From Paraburkholderia aspalathi (GTDB lineage Bacteria; Pseudomonadota; Gammaproteobacteria; Burkholderiales; Burkholderiaceae): a stretch of 64,000 bases of DNA. Below the pieces are notes generated by a model. The model ran no database searches. It worked only from the letters and a program-made list of their open reading frames with translations, and was not told where the DNA came from. The DNA lies in the NCBI RefSeq assembly GCF_900116445.1, contig NZ_FPBH01000009.1, positions 1 to 64,000 on the forward strand. The letters are read 5' to 3'. Of this stretch, positions 41,923 through 50,277 are shown in pieces. A program made the position numbers and the translations under genes. Position 1 is the first letter of the stretch, and every line of letters starts with the position of its first letter.

Positions 41923-42954
41923 TCAGAGATCCGCGCCGCGCACGTTGCGCGCCGTGCCGTTGCGTCGATCGGATTCGCCCCAACCGAGCCAGCGGTCCGG
42001 CTCACGGGTATCGCCGATGCGTCGCCAGCGGCCTTCCTGCTGCGCCGTAATCGGAAAGCCGCCGACAAAGTCGACCATCTCGCCTTTCGGGCAGGGCAGA
42101 TACTCCCACTCTTCATGCCCGTCGAGCACGATACGCGCGCTTTCGACGAAGTAGCTGCCGTCCTTGTGTGTGACGCTGCCTTCGATATCGGTGGTGGTGC
42201 GGATCTCGCCCTTGTGATTCTGGAAGATCGCATAGCCGAGATTGTCGTGACCGACCATGAAGGAGCCTGCGTCCCACGTGCCGTCCTTATAGACGGTCGC
42301 GAACGACCACCAGATCACATGCATCTTGTTGTTGACGACCAGGTCCTTCCTGAAGTGGATCGCGCCGCCTTCGGCCATATACGCCTGGTCGAAACACATC
42401 AAGCCTTTGACCTTGCGGCCATCGCAGGTGCCGGCGATATCGTAGATCTGCGAGACGTAAAACGTGCCCCATTCGGGACCCGGCAGATACCACTGCATGC
42501 CCTGGCCGAGCAGTGGGCCGCTCAGATCGAACAAGCCGTCTTCCTGCCAGCTCAGGCGTTCGCCGGAAGCCGTCAGTCGCCAGGCTGCGCCAGGTTCGCC
42601 TTCGAGGCTCGACCAGCAGGCCGTATCGCCGTCGAGCCAGCGCCGGGGAAACAGCGTCATCGCGCGCGGTTCGATACGCGACTTGTCGATGCGTAGATGC
42701 TGGCCATCCACCTGCGTCGACAGGTAGACGAATTTGGTCGGGTTCGGCGTGCTGCCGGGTTCGTTGACGGCGCGCACGAATGCATAGATTTCGCCGTCTT
42801 TATCACGCACGCAGCCGAACGGCATGCCTTTGGTCAGCTGCAGCCCGTAAAAGCCGCGCAGGTCGTGCATCGCGCGGCCGCTCACTTTGTGTGGCGCGAC
42901 CAGGGTCTGGAACGTGAAATTGCCGCGCTCGGGAAGAGTGTTGAAGTGCTTCAT
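41923..42954 (-). CDS. Unknown protein, possibly CrtC/AttH-like lipocalin fold
   Basis: The 343-residue protein has no motif I recognise with confidence. It is rich in Trp, Tyr and Gly and looks all-beta (repeats such as WYLPGPEWGTFYVSQIYDI and VIWWSFATVYKDGTWDAGSF). This is somewhat like the CrtC/AttH-type lipocalin pair of domains that includes carotenoid hydratases and terpenoid-acting proteins. No signal peptide is seen. It lies between the NTF2-like gene and a P450 gene in one direction, suggesting a role on the P450 substrate or product. This is a weak inference. Confidence 0.55.
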   Translation of the reverse strand: MKHFNTLPERGNFTFQTLVAPHKVSGRAMHDLRGFYGLQLTKGMPFGCVRDKDGEIYAFVRAVNEPGSTPNPTKFVYLSTQVDGQHLRIDKSRIEPRAMTLFPRRWLDGDTACWSSLEGEPGAAWRLTASGERLSWQEDGLFDLSGPLLGQGMQWYLPGPEWGTFYVSQIYDIAGTCDGRKVKGLMCFDQAYMAEGGAIHFRKDLVVNNKMHVIWWSFATVYKDGTWDAGSFMVGHDNLGYAIFQNHKGEIRTTTDIEGSVTHKDGSYFVESARIVLDGHEEWEYLPCPKGEMVDFVGGFPITAQQEGRWRRIGDTREPDRWLGWGESDRRNGTARNVRGADL

Positions 42955-43035
42955 GGTCTTTTTCGAGGAGATTCATGCTGTCAGGATGCGCAAGGTGCAA
43001 GCGCGCCGATAGAAAACGCGAAGTCAATTCCGGCA

Positions 43036-44322
43036 TCAGTCCCAGACGATGGGCACGGACTTCGCTCCACGCAACTGGGCACCGGCAATTTTCGGGGCCG
43101 GTTTGCTGGGGTCAAGCCGAACGTTCGGGAACAGATCGAGAATCGCGTTCACTGCGCACTGCAATTCGACCTTGGCGACGAACTGGCCGATGCACATATG
43201 CGTGCCGAAACCGAAGCCGAAAGAGGGCTTGGGTTTACGGTCGATATCGAACGTATCGGGGTTGTCGAACGCATCTTCGTCGCGGTTCGCGGAGATCACC
43301 ATACATTGCACCAGCGCGCCCTGGGGCACCTTCACGCCACCAATCTCGACGTCGTGCGCCGCCTGCCGTACCTTGAAAGTCGCGACCGGTTCGAATCGCA
43401 CGGCTTCGTCGATCAGACGTGGAATCAGCGTGCGATCGTTGCGCACGCGCTCGACCAGTTCCGGACGCTCGAGCAACAGTGCCATGACCGAGCTAAACGT
43501 ACGCGTAGTGGTCTCGCCTGCCGCAGGAAGAAGCGAACGCACGAAGGTGGTCACTTCGTGGTCGTCGAGCATGTGGCCCTCGTACTCCGCGCGCATCAGG
43601 CGGCTGATCAGATCATCGCCGTGGGCGCCTTCGGCGCGTCGTTGCACCACGACTTCTTTCACGGCGTCATAGAGGTGCTTGACTGCGGCCCCCGCGAGCG
43701 GCCCGTAAATCCTGATCTTCTCCGGGTCGATCTGATTGCCGGCCACCATCGAAAGCGCCCACGTCGCGTATTGATTGAAGCGGGCGGTGTCGTCGGTCGG
43801 GAAACCCATCAGTGCGTACATCTCGCGAATTGGGAAGTACAGACCGAACTCCATCAGTTCAGCCTGCTTCTTCGGCACCAGCGGCTCGAGAAAATCCTGA
43901 CGGATCACACGGTCGAGTTCGGGCCGCCAGCGGTTCACCGTCTCCGGCATGAAGACAGGCTGCAGCAGGCCGCGCGCGCGGCGGTGAGCGTCGCCGTCCA
44001 TCGCCAGCACGATCAGGCCGTCGAAGAACGCGCCGAGACCCTCGGCGATGAAGCCGCTGGTGAAGGTCCTGGCATCCCGCATCACGGCCATCACGTCCTG
44101 ATATTTGAAGAGCGTCACCGCGCACTGCGCCGCTTTGGCGCCCGCGTTGGTCGGCACGCCGAGCCTTGTGGCGACGAAATCGCCCTGCATCACGGGCTGC
44201 GTATGGCGCATTTCGCGGCACAGCGCCTGCAAATCGAGGTCAGGACCCCGGAAGGTGTCGGAGACGGCGTGATAGGCCGCCTCCAGATCGAGCGTGAGGC
44301 CTTCCTGCGTGGGTGCGTTCAT
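43036..44322 (-). CDS. Cytochrome P450 (CYP226-like)
   Basis: The 428-residue soluble P450 has the I-helix AAGETTTRTF, the E-x-x-R pair in DEAVRFEPV, and the haem-binding FGFGTHMCIGQF with its axial Cys. It is about two-thirds identical by eye to the P450 at 52074-53351. Two such CYP226 enzymes, DitQ and DitU, act on abietane acids in strain LB400; which one this is cannot be told here. The start at 44322 follows GAGGAGACAC. It is divergent from the AraC gene. Electrons should come from the ferredoxin at 53422 and the reductase at 3724. Confidence 0.88.
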   Translation of the reverse strand: MNAPTQEGLTLDLEAAYHAVSDTFRGPDLDLQALCREMRHTQPVMQGDFVATRLGVPTNAGAKAAQCAVTLFKYQDVMAVMRDARTFTSGFIAEGLGAFFDGLIVLAMDGDAHRRARGLLQPVFMPETVNRWRPELDRVIRQDFLEPLVPKKQAELMEFGLYFPIREMYALMGFPTDDTARFNQYATWALSMVAGNQIDPEKIRIYGPLAGAAVKHLYDAVKEVVVQRRAEGAHGDDLISRLMRAEYEGHMLDDHEVTTFVRSLLPAAGETTTRTFSSVMALLLERPELVERVRNDRTLIPRLIDEAVRFEPVATFKVRQAAHDVEIGGVKVPQGALVQCMVISANRDEDAFDNPDTFDIDRKPKPSFGFGFGTHMCIGQFVAKVELQCAVNAILDLFPNVRLDPSKPAPKIAGAQLRGAKSVPIVWD

Positions 44323-44529
44323 GTGTCTCCTCATGGGTCTTCTTCCGGCCCGGCAGCCTGATTAATGGGGTAATGGACAATGGGGCCTGGTCATGTCAGC
44401 GGACGCGGAGTCCGTCTTGCTGTGCAGCTTAGCGAGCAATGGCCGCGCTGTCCGCCGGGTTCGTTTGACGCGCCGTCAAACTGGGCGCGATACGGGTTCA
44501 TCGCTATAGGCGTGGCCGTCCGAACGTCT

Positions 44530-44565
44530 TATATAGACATATTGACAATAAATGTTCATATATAG
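44530..44565. promoter_or_regulatory. Imperfect inverted repeat and TGTTCATATAT upstream of AraC gene
   Basis: TATATAGACA (44530-44539) and TGTTCATATA (44553-44562) form an imperfect inverted repeat (8 of 10 positions) directly before the AraC start at 44572. TTGACA (44542-44547) lies in its spacer. The right half matches 11 bases of the gap at 8136-8146. The rest of the 250-base gap between the P450 and AraC genes has no other clear site. It may be an autoregulatory operator or that of a shared regulator. Confidence 0.45.
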
Positions 44566-44571
44566 GCTGCG

Positions 44572-45573
44572 ATGTCGTACGCTCAAACTGCGGACCCGAA
44601 CGTCTCAGACCTCTACACCGTAGCTAGCGGCGGCAAGCTGGTGCGTCGCGAGCGCATGGCGCCAGCCCATTTGTCGGTAGACGCGCATCTGACCACGCCA
44701 TCGCTCGAGGTCAATGTCCGCACATTTACGCTCGACGGCCCGCTCGACGCCATATTCCGCCCATCGATGGGCTATCTGGACCTGTCACTCGATTCGCGCG
44801 AACGCGGCGCATGCGGCGCATTTCGCGGCACGCCTGGGGGCACCTTCGGTGGCGGTGCCGACGGAACGGCATTTGGCCGGCTGGGCGAGAGTGTGCTGGT
44901 GCCGCCCGGTCAGACCTTCCATGTGCGTTGTGATTCGATGCAACGGCGCGTGGTCTGCTGCATGTTCGAGCCCGCGCGCTTCGATCAACTGCGCGACTGG
45001 CAATGGGACGCCGTCCGGCTCGACCTGTGCCGCGATTTGCGGGTGACCCAGGTACGCGACGCGATGCTGCAACTGGCCAGTGAAGCGCTTAGTCCGGGCT
45101 TTGCCAGCGCGGCGCTCGCCGAAAGTCTGTTGATGTCGATGCTCGTGCATATCGCGCGGCATGTTCGCGGCATCGATCCGCGTGCGAATCTGGGCGAGGG
45201 CAGCAAGCTTGCGCCGTGGCAGTTGCGCCTGATCCGCGAGCGCGTCGAGGGCGCGTACGGACCGTCGCCGGGTGTGATCGAACTGGCGCAGGCATGCCGT
45301 ATCAGCGCGCGGCACCTGTCACGCACTTTCAGGAACAGCACCGGCGCGACGTTGAGCGCGTTTATCGCCGACGCGCGCATCCGTCAGGCCAAGGGACGGC
45401 TGGCCGATGCCGACGTGCTCATCAAAACGGTCGCATACGAATGCGGTTTCACCAGCGCCGCGGCATTCGGCGCGGCGTTTCGCAAGGTCACCGGCCATAC
45501 GCCGCGCGCCTATCGATTCGATCTGCTGGGCTTGCGAACGGCTCCTGAGCACGACATGTCCGTTCGACGATAG
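44572..45573 (+). CDS. AraC-family transcriptional regulator
   Basis: The 333-residue regulator has a variable N-terminal domain and the two C-terminal HTH motifs of AraC/XylS proteins (VIELAQACRISARHLSRTFRNSTG and VAYECGFTSAAAFGAAFRKVTGHTPRAYR). It is divergent from the P450 gene and upstream of the LuxE/LuxC-like genes, either of which might be its target. The ATG at 44572 lies right after the AT-rich gap with little space for a ribosome site. Confidence 0.88.
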   Translation: MSYAQTADPNVSDLYTVASGGKLVRRERMAPAHLSVDAHLTTPSLEVNVRTFTLDGPLDAIFRPSMGYLDLSLDSRERGACGAFRGTPGGTFGGGADGTAFGRLGESVLVPPGQTFHVRCDSMQRRVVCCMFEPARFDQLRDWQWDAVRLDLCRDLRVTQVRDAMLQLASEALSPGFASAALAESLLMSMLVHIARHVRGIDPRANLGEGSKLAPWQLRLIRERVEGAYGPSPGVIELAQACRISARHLSRTFRNSTGATLSAFIADARIRQAKGRLADADVLIKTVAYECGFTSAAAFGAAFRKVTGHTPRAYRFDLLGLRTAPEHDMSVRR

Positions 45574-45697
45574 TTTGACCGCGCAGCGCGGCAACTAGCG
45601 ATTCTGCTCGGCGGCCCGTTTTCATAGCATTCAGATACGCACCGCGAATCATTCCGCGCGCGGTCCGAATAGTTCAGACAGCCCGAACGGAGACACC

Positions 45698-47116
45698 ATG
45701 TCCACGCTGTATACGCAGCTCCTTGCCGACCCCGCCGCACTCGTTACCGCGTGCTATGACGACGCCTTCCGTCTCACCCAGCAGCAGATCCACGACATAC
45801 AACTGAGCGGCGCACGCCGGCGGTTCGGTGAAATGCGCGCGAAGATTCCGGTGCTGGAGCGTCTCGCTGCAGAACAGGGCATCGACACGATCAATAGCAT
45901 CGACGACGTCGCCCCTTTGCTGTTCGCGCACACGGTGTACAAGTCGTACCCGCTGTCGTATCTCGAACGCGGCCAGTTCGACAAACTTACGCGCTGGCTC
46001 AACGGTTTGACCACGGAAGACCTGAGCCACGTCGACGCATCCGGCATCAAGCTGATCGACGACTGGATCGATCTGCTCGACGTCCAAACGAATCTACGCG
46101 TGTTCCACACGTCAGGCACCACAGGCAAGCTATCTTTTCTGCCGCGCACCGACCGCGAGTGGCGCCAGAACATCACGCTATCGGCGAGTCGCATTCGTGA
46201 CTGGCGCGGTCCGGGCAGCGGCCCGGATCTGATTGCGAATCCGCGTCCCTTGATTGCGCCGACCTATCGCAAGGGCGCGAGCGCCGCCGCGCGCGGCAGC
46301 GGCTATCAGGTCGAGATGTACGCGGGCGGCGAGCACAACGCATTGTTCATGTACCCCGACGCGCGTTTTTCCGCGGATGTCGCCTCGCTCTCGGGCCGTC
46401 TCGCTGCAGCCGAGGCGCAGGGTGAACTCGGTTCCTTGCATATCTCTGAAGCCTTGCTGGCCAAACGCGAGGAACTCGTGCGAGTGGAGCGCGAACGTCC
46501 AGAGCAATTGCGTAAGTTCTTTGCCGAAGCGATCACCCGTTTCGCCGGCCGTGACGTCTACATGGGCGCGGTCTGGACGATCCTGTACGAGACTGCCGCC
46601 GAAGGTCTTGCCCGAGGCGCCCGCCAGGTATTTGGCAACGGCAGCGTATTGCATACAGGCGGCGGTAAGAAAGGCAAGAACATGCCGGACAACTGGCGCG
46701 AGCAACTGGTTGAGTTCCTCGGCTTCGACAACTTCTACGAGTTTTACGGCTGCAGTGAACAGATGGGTTTCTGCATGCGCTGCGAGGAAGGTCACTACCA
46801 CGTACCGCCTACCACCATCGCATTCCTGCTCGATCCGGCGACCGGCAAACCGCTGCCACGCAAAGACGGTTTGACAGGCCGCTTTGCTTCGCTCGATCTG
46901 TTACCGGGCACCTACTGGGCGGGCCTCGTGACCGGCGACGAAATCACGCTGCACGGTTACGAGAAGCCCTGCCAGTGCGGCCGTAGCGGCCCCTATCTGC
47001 TGGCCGCGATCCGCCGCTACAGCGAGAAGGAGGGCGGCGACGACAAAGTGATTTGCGCCGGCGCCCCGGCCGCGCACGACGAAGCACTCAACTTCCTGAC
47101 TGAACTTTCTGAGTAA
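45698..47116 (+). CDS. LuxE-like acyl-protein synthetase / ligase
   Basis: The 472-residue protein fits the LuxE domain of acyl-protein synthetases, related to phenylacetate-CoA ligase-type adenylating enzymes. It has FHTSGTTGKLSFLP (nucleotide loop), VLHTGGGKKGKNMPDNWRE, and FYEFYGCSEQMGFCMRCEEGHYH, with a CQCGR near the end. LuxE proteins activate a fatty acid as acyl-AMP and hand it on for reduction. The next gene, 7 bases on, is LuxC-like, so the pair should turn a carboxylic acid into an aldehyde. It is longer than Vibrio LuxE by about 100 residues. Confidence 0.8.
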   Translation: MSTLYTQLLADPAALVTACYDDAFRLTQQQIHDIQLSGARRRFGEMRAKIPVLERLAAEQGIDTINSIDDVAPLLFAHTVYKSYPLSYLERGQFDKLTRWLNGLTTEDLSHVDASGIKLIDDWIDLLDVQTNLRVFHTSGTTGKLSFLPRTDREWRQNITLSASRIRDWRGPGSGPDLIANPRPLIAPTYRKGASAAARGSGYQVEMYAGGEHNALFMYPDARFSADVASLSGRLAAAEAQGELGSLHISEALLAKREELVRVERERPEQLRKFFAEAITRFAGRDVYMGAVWTILYETAAEGLARGARQVFGNGSVLHTGGGKKGKNMPDNWREQLVEFLGFDNFYEFYGCSEQMGFCMRCEEGHYHVPPTTIAFLLDPATGKPLPRKDGLTGRFASLDLLPGTYWAGLVTGDEITLHGYEKPCQCGRSGPYLLAAIRRYSEKEGGDDKVICAGAPAAHDEALNFLTELSE

Positions 47117-47123
47117 GCCGATC

Positions 47124-48578
47124 ATGACCACTTCCTACAACGTGCCGCTGATCATTCGCGGCAAGCTCATCGAAGGCGATGCGTTGACATTCGGCGGCCG
47201 TCGCGGGGGCGTTTCTTTTTCAGCGCCGGACGTGAGCCGCCATGTCGACGAACTGACCCTGCGCGCGCCGTCGCAAATGGCCGACCTGTACACGCTGAGT
47301 CTCGAGCAGATCGTCGACTATCTGGTCGAACTCGGCCAGCACCTCAATTTTGCCGACAACCGTCATTTGCAGCAGGCCTTCGAACTGTCGTGCGCCACGT
47401 CCGGGCTGTCGGAAAGCATTCTGCGCTTTCACTACACACGCACGCCGCGCCTCTTTCAGCGCGAGGAGTTGTACAACATCGTCGCGCGTTCGGTCGGCGC
47501 CGAGTATCTGGAAGGCTGGGTCGAGCAGCCAGGCAGTCTGCCGGGCGTCACTGCGCGCACCCGTGCATTCGGCGCGCGCTGCGTTCACGTGATTGCGGGT
47601 AATGCGCCGGTGGTTGCGGTGTTGACGCTGATTCGCAACGCACTCACACGTTCCGACGCGATCATCAAGGCGCCGTCGAACGATCCGCTCACGTCCATGG
47701 CGCTGGCGCGCACGATGATCGACATGGCGCCGGATCATCCGTTGACGAAACATTTGAGCGTCGCTTACTGGAAAGGCGGCGATGAAGCGGTGGAGCGGCA
47801 TATCTACGATCCCCGCAAGGTCGAGAAGCTGATTGCATGGGGCGGCTTCGATTCGGTCAAGCACATCACGCGCTATCTGCAGCCTGGCCTCGATCTGATC
47901 ACGCTCGATCCGAAACTGAGCGGCACGATCATCGGCCGCGAAGCCTTTGCCGATGAAGCGACGCTGACCAGCGTGGCGAGGCGCCTCGCGCTTGACGTCG
48001 GTGCGCAGAACCAAGAGGCCTGTGTAAGCGCGCGCGTGATCTACGTGCAGTCGGGCACCGATGACGCCGGCCTTACGCGGTGCGCAAAGCTTGCCGAACT
48101 CACGTTTGCGGCACTCCAGAGCTTGCCCGAGAACCTGTCCACACCCCACAAGGCTTTCGATCCGCTGCTGAAAGAAGAACTCGACGGCATCCGCATGATC
48201 GAGGACGACTACACGGTCTTCGGCGGCAGAAGCAATGAAGGTGCGTTGATCGTCTCGCGTGACGGCGCGCCGGTCAGCTTTTCGCGCATTCTCGGTTGCC
48301 GCGTGGGCAATCTGGTGCCGATCGATGAGATCGACACCGCCGTGCGCTCGGTCAACGCGTATACGCAGACCATCGGCATTTTTCCAGAAGCACTCAAACA
48401 CAACTTGCGCGACCGGCTCGCGTATCAGGGCGCGCAACGGCTGGTGTCGCTCGGCGCGGCCGCCACCTTGCAGCACAACCTCGATCGCCAGGATGCGATC
48501 GAACCGATCCGCCGCACCGTGAAATGGGTCACCGAAGAGACGGCCGATCCATTGCTGGTGGAATCGCTGGCGGGCTAA
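47124..48578 (+). CDS. LuxC-like acyl-CoA reductase
   Basis: The 484-residue protein matches the LuxC acyl-CoA reductase family, related to aldehyde dehydrogenases: HVIAGNAPVVAVLTLIRNAL, IIKAPSNDPLTSMALARTM, and the catalytic-Cys region GAQNQEACVSARVIYV. It reduces an activated acyl group to an aldehyde with NADPH. It is directly coupled to the LuxE-like gene. No luciferase (luxAB) gene is present, so a role in terpenoid acid metabolism, not light production, is inferred. Confidence 0.83.
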   Translation: MTTSYNVPLIIRGKLIEGDALTFGGRRGGVSFSAPDVSRHVDELTLRAPSQMADLYTLSLEQIVDYLVELGQHLNFADNRHLQQAFELSCATSGLSESILRFHYTRTPRLFQREELYNIVARSVGAEYLEGWVEQPGSLPGVTARTRAFGARCVHVIAGNAPVVAVLTLIRNALTRSDAIIKAPSNDPLTSMALARTMIDMAPDHPLTKHLSVAYWKGGDEAVERHIYDPRKVEKLIAWGGFDSVKHITRYLQPGLDLITLDPKLSGTIIGREAFADEATLTSVARRLALDVGAQNQEACVSARVIYVQSGTDDAGLTRCAKLAELTFAALQSLPENLSTPHKAFDPLLKEELDGIRMIEDDYTVFGGRSNEGALIVSRDGAPVSFSRILGCRVGNLVPIDEIDTAVRSVNAYTQTIGIFPEALKHNLRDRLAYQGAQRLVSLGAAATLQHNLDRQDAIEPIRRTVKWVTEETADPLLVESLAG

Positions 48579-48630
48579 GCGCGGTCTTACCGCGATTGCG
48601 CAATCAACTTTAAACGAAGGAACGAAACCT

Positions 48631-49365
48631 ATGAATTCGATAGACGGCAAGGTCATCATGATTACCGGGGCGAGCAGCGGCATCGGCGACGCGACGGCCA
48701 GACAGCTGGCGCAGCAGGGCGCCAAACTCGTGCTGGCCGCGCGGCGCACGGATCGCCTGAAGCATCTGACGGAGCAACTCGGCGGCGACGCCAACGTGCT
48801 GTGGGCCGCTACCGACGTTACGCAATCAGCCGATCTGCAACAACTCGCGCAGAAGGCGCGCGAGCGCTTCGGCCGCATCGACGTGCTGGTCAACAATGCC
48901 GGCATCATGCCTGTATCGATGATCGCGCAAGGCTGCGTGGACGACTGGAACCGCATGATCGACGTGAATATCAAGGGCGTGCTGTATGGCATTCACGCGG
49001 TGCTTGGTGGCATGCTGGAGCAGGGCTCGGGGCACGTGATCAATATTTCGTCGGTGGCGGGCTTGACGGTGGGGCCAGGCGGCGCGGTCTATTCGGCGAC
49101 CAAATTCGCGGTGCGTGCGATCAGCGAGGGTTTGCGTCAGGAATGCGCGGGCAAGGTGCGCGTGACCTCGATCTGCCCTGGCCTCGTCGCGAGCGAACTC
49201 ACCGACAGCATCACGGTGCCGGCTTTCCGCGAGCGCGCGCAAAAACTGTTCGAGGGCGCAATGTCGCCGGACGTGATCGCCGACGCGATCGTCTATGCGA
49301 TTGCGCAACCGGAACATGTCGCGGTCAATGAGATCGTCGTGCGGCCGCTCTCGCAAAGTTTCTGA
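48631..49365 (+). CDS. Short-chain dehydrogenase/reductase
   Basis: The 244-residue SDR has ITGASSGIGDATA, AARRTDRL, VNNAGIMP and the catalytic YSATKFA, and ends in the VNEIVVRPLSQ pattern of the YdfG/serine-dehydrogenase-like group, probably NADP-dependent. It follows the LuxC-like gene by 52 bases, so it may reduce the aldehyde further or act on another carbonyl. Confidence 0.86.
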   Translation: MNSIDGKVIMITGASSGIGDATARQLAQQGAKLVLAARRTDRLKHLTEQLGGDANVLWAATDVTQSADLQQLAQKARERFGRIDVLVNNAGIMPVSMIAQGCVDDWNRMIDVNIKGVLYGIHAVLGGMLEQGSGHVINISSVAGLTVGPGGAVYSATKFAVRAISEGLRQECAGKVRVTSICPGLVASELTDSITVPAFRERAQKLFEGAMSPDVIADAIVYAIAQPEHVAVNEIVVRPLSQSF

Positions 49366-49521
49366 AGCAGAGAATGACCGACGGTGCGAGAACGAGGCGC
49401 CTTTTACCGTCGATCAGCACTACAATGCGTTAGCCGAACATCGCTGCGGTCTGCGCCGAGAAGGGCGCAGTCAACCGCATCAGCGGTGCTTCGTTTTCCC
49501 TGCATCGTGTGCCGCCTATCC

Positions 49522-50277
49522 ATGCCTTCGACGCTTACCGATACCGCCGCGCCTTCCACGTCCGCGGCGCTTGCCTCGCCCTCACGAAAGCGAGTCACGC
49601 TCAGCCGCCTGCTGAAAGAGGCGCGCCGGGCATTTTCGGAGAAAGGCCTCGCGGGCGCACGTGTGGACGATATCGCGCGGGCAGCGGGCGTGACCAAGCA
49701 ACTCGTCTATCACTATTTCAGCAGCAAGGAGCAGTTGTTCGCCAGCGTGCTCGATGAGTCTGCGCAAGATGTGCTCGCCGATCTGCTAGCGCTCGAACTC
49801 GATCACCTGCCGCCGGTGGAGGCATTGCGAGTTTTTCTGCAACACGCAATCGATCAATACCGGCTCGACCCGACGCTCGGCTCCCTGGCGCAAGAGAGCC
49901 TGCGGTTTCACGAGCACCACACGCATCCCGTCGAACGCAACCGTTTCGTCGATCTGGCGCCCGCGCTGGTCGCACAGATGGCGCGTATCCTGCAGCGCGG
50001 AGCGGCGAGCGGTGAGTTCCGTGACGGCGTGGATGCTCGCATGTTCTACGCCGCATGCGCGCTGCTGACCACCGGCGGCTTCACCAATCACTACACCGTG
50101 TCCGCCGTCGCAGGTTTCGATACGACGTCCGCCGCGGGCGCGGCGGCGTGGCGTGAATTCTCGGTGGACTTCGTGCTTTCCACGTTGCTTGCCGGCGACC
50201 GGCCACCGCTGAAGCGGCCGGCTTTGACGGCTTTAGCAGACGCCCCACGCGGCAAGAATCGCCATCACGAAGCCTGA
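49522..50277 (+). CDS. TetR-family transcriptional regulator
   Basis: The 251-residue protein has the TetR HTH at about residues 26-72 (LLKEARRAFSEKGLAGARVDDIARAAGVTK split across the two helices, then LVYHYFSSKEQLF) and a C-terminal ligand domain. The start at 49522 is taken because the upstream part of the ORF is not family-like. It follows the SDR and may regulate the LuxE-LuxC-SDR unit. Its 3' end overlaps the convergent flavoprotein gene by 45 bases. Confidence 0.85.
   Translation: MPSTLTDTAAPSTSAALASPSRKRVTLSRLLKEARRAFSEKGLAGARVDDIARAAGVTKQLVYHYFSSKEQLFASVLDESAQDVLADLLALELDHLPPVEALRVFLQHAIDQYRLDPTLGSLAQESLRFHEHHTHPVERNRFVDLAPALVAQMARILQRGAASGEFRDGVDARMFYAACALLTTGGFTNHYTVSAVAGFDTTSAAGAAAWREFSVDFVLSTLLAGDRPPLKRPALTALADAPRGKNRHHEA

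Noticed and set aside
45574..45697. Small hairpin CCGCG-CAG-CGCGG after the AraC gene
   Set aside because: The stem is 5 bases with a 3-base loop and no T-run, too weak to call a terminator.
45698..48578. Bioluminescence operon
   Set aside because: LuxC- and LuxE-like genes are present but there is no luxA, luxB or luxG-like gene; the surroundings are catabolic.
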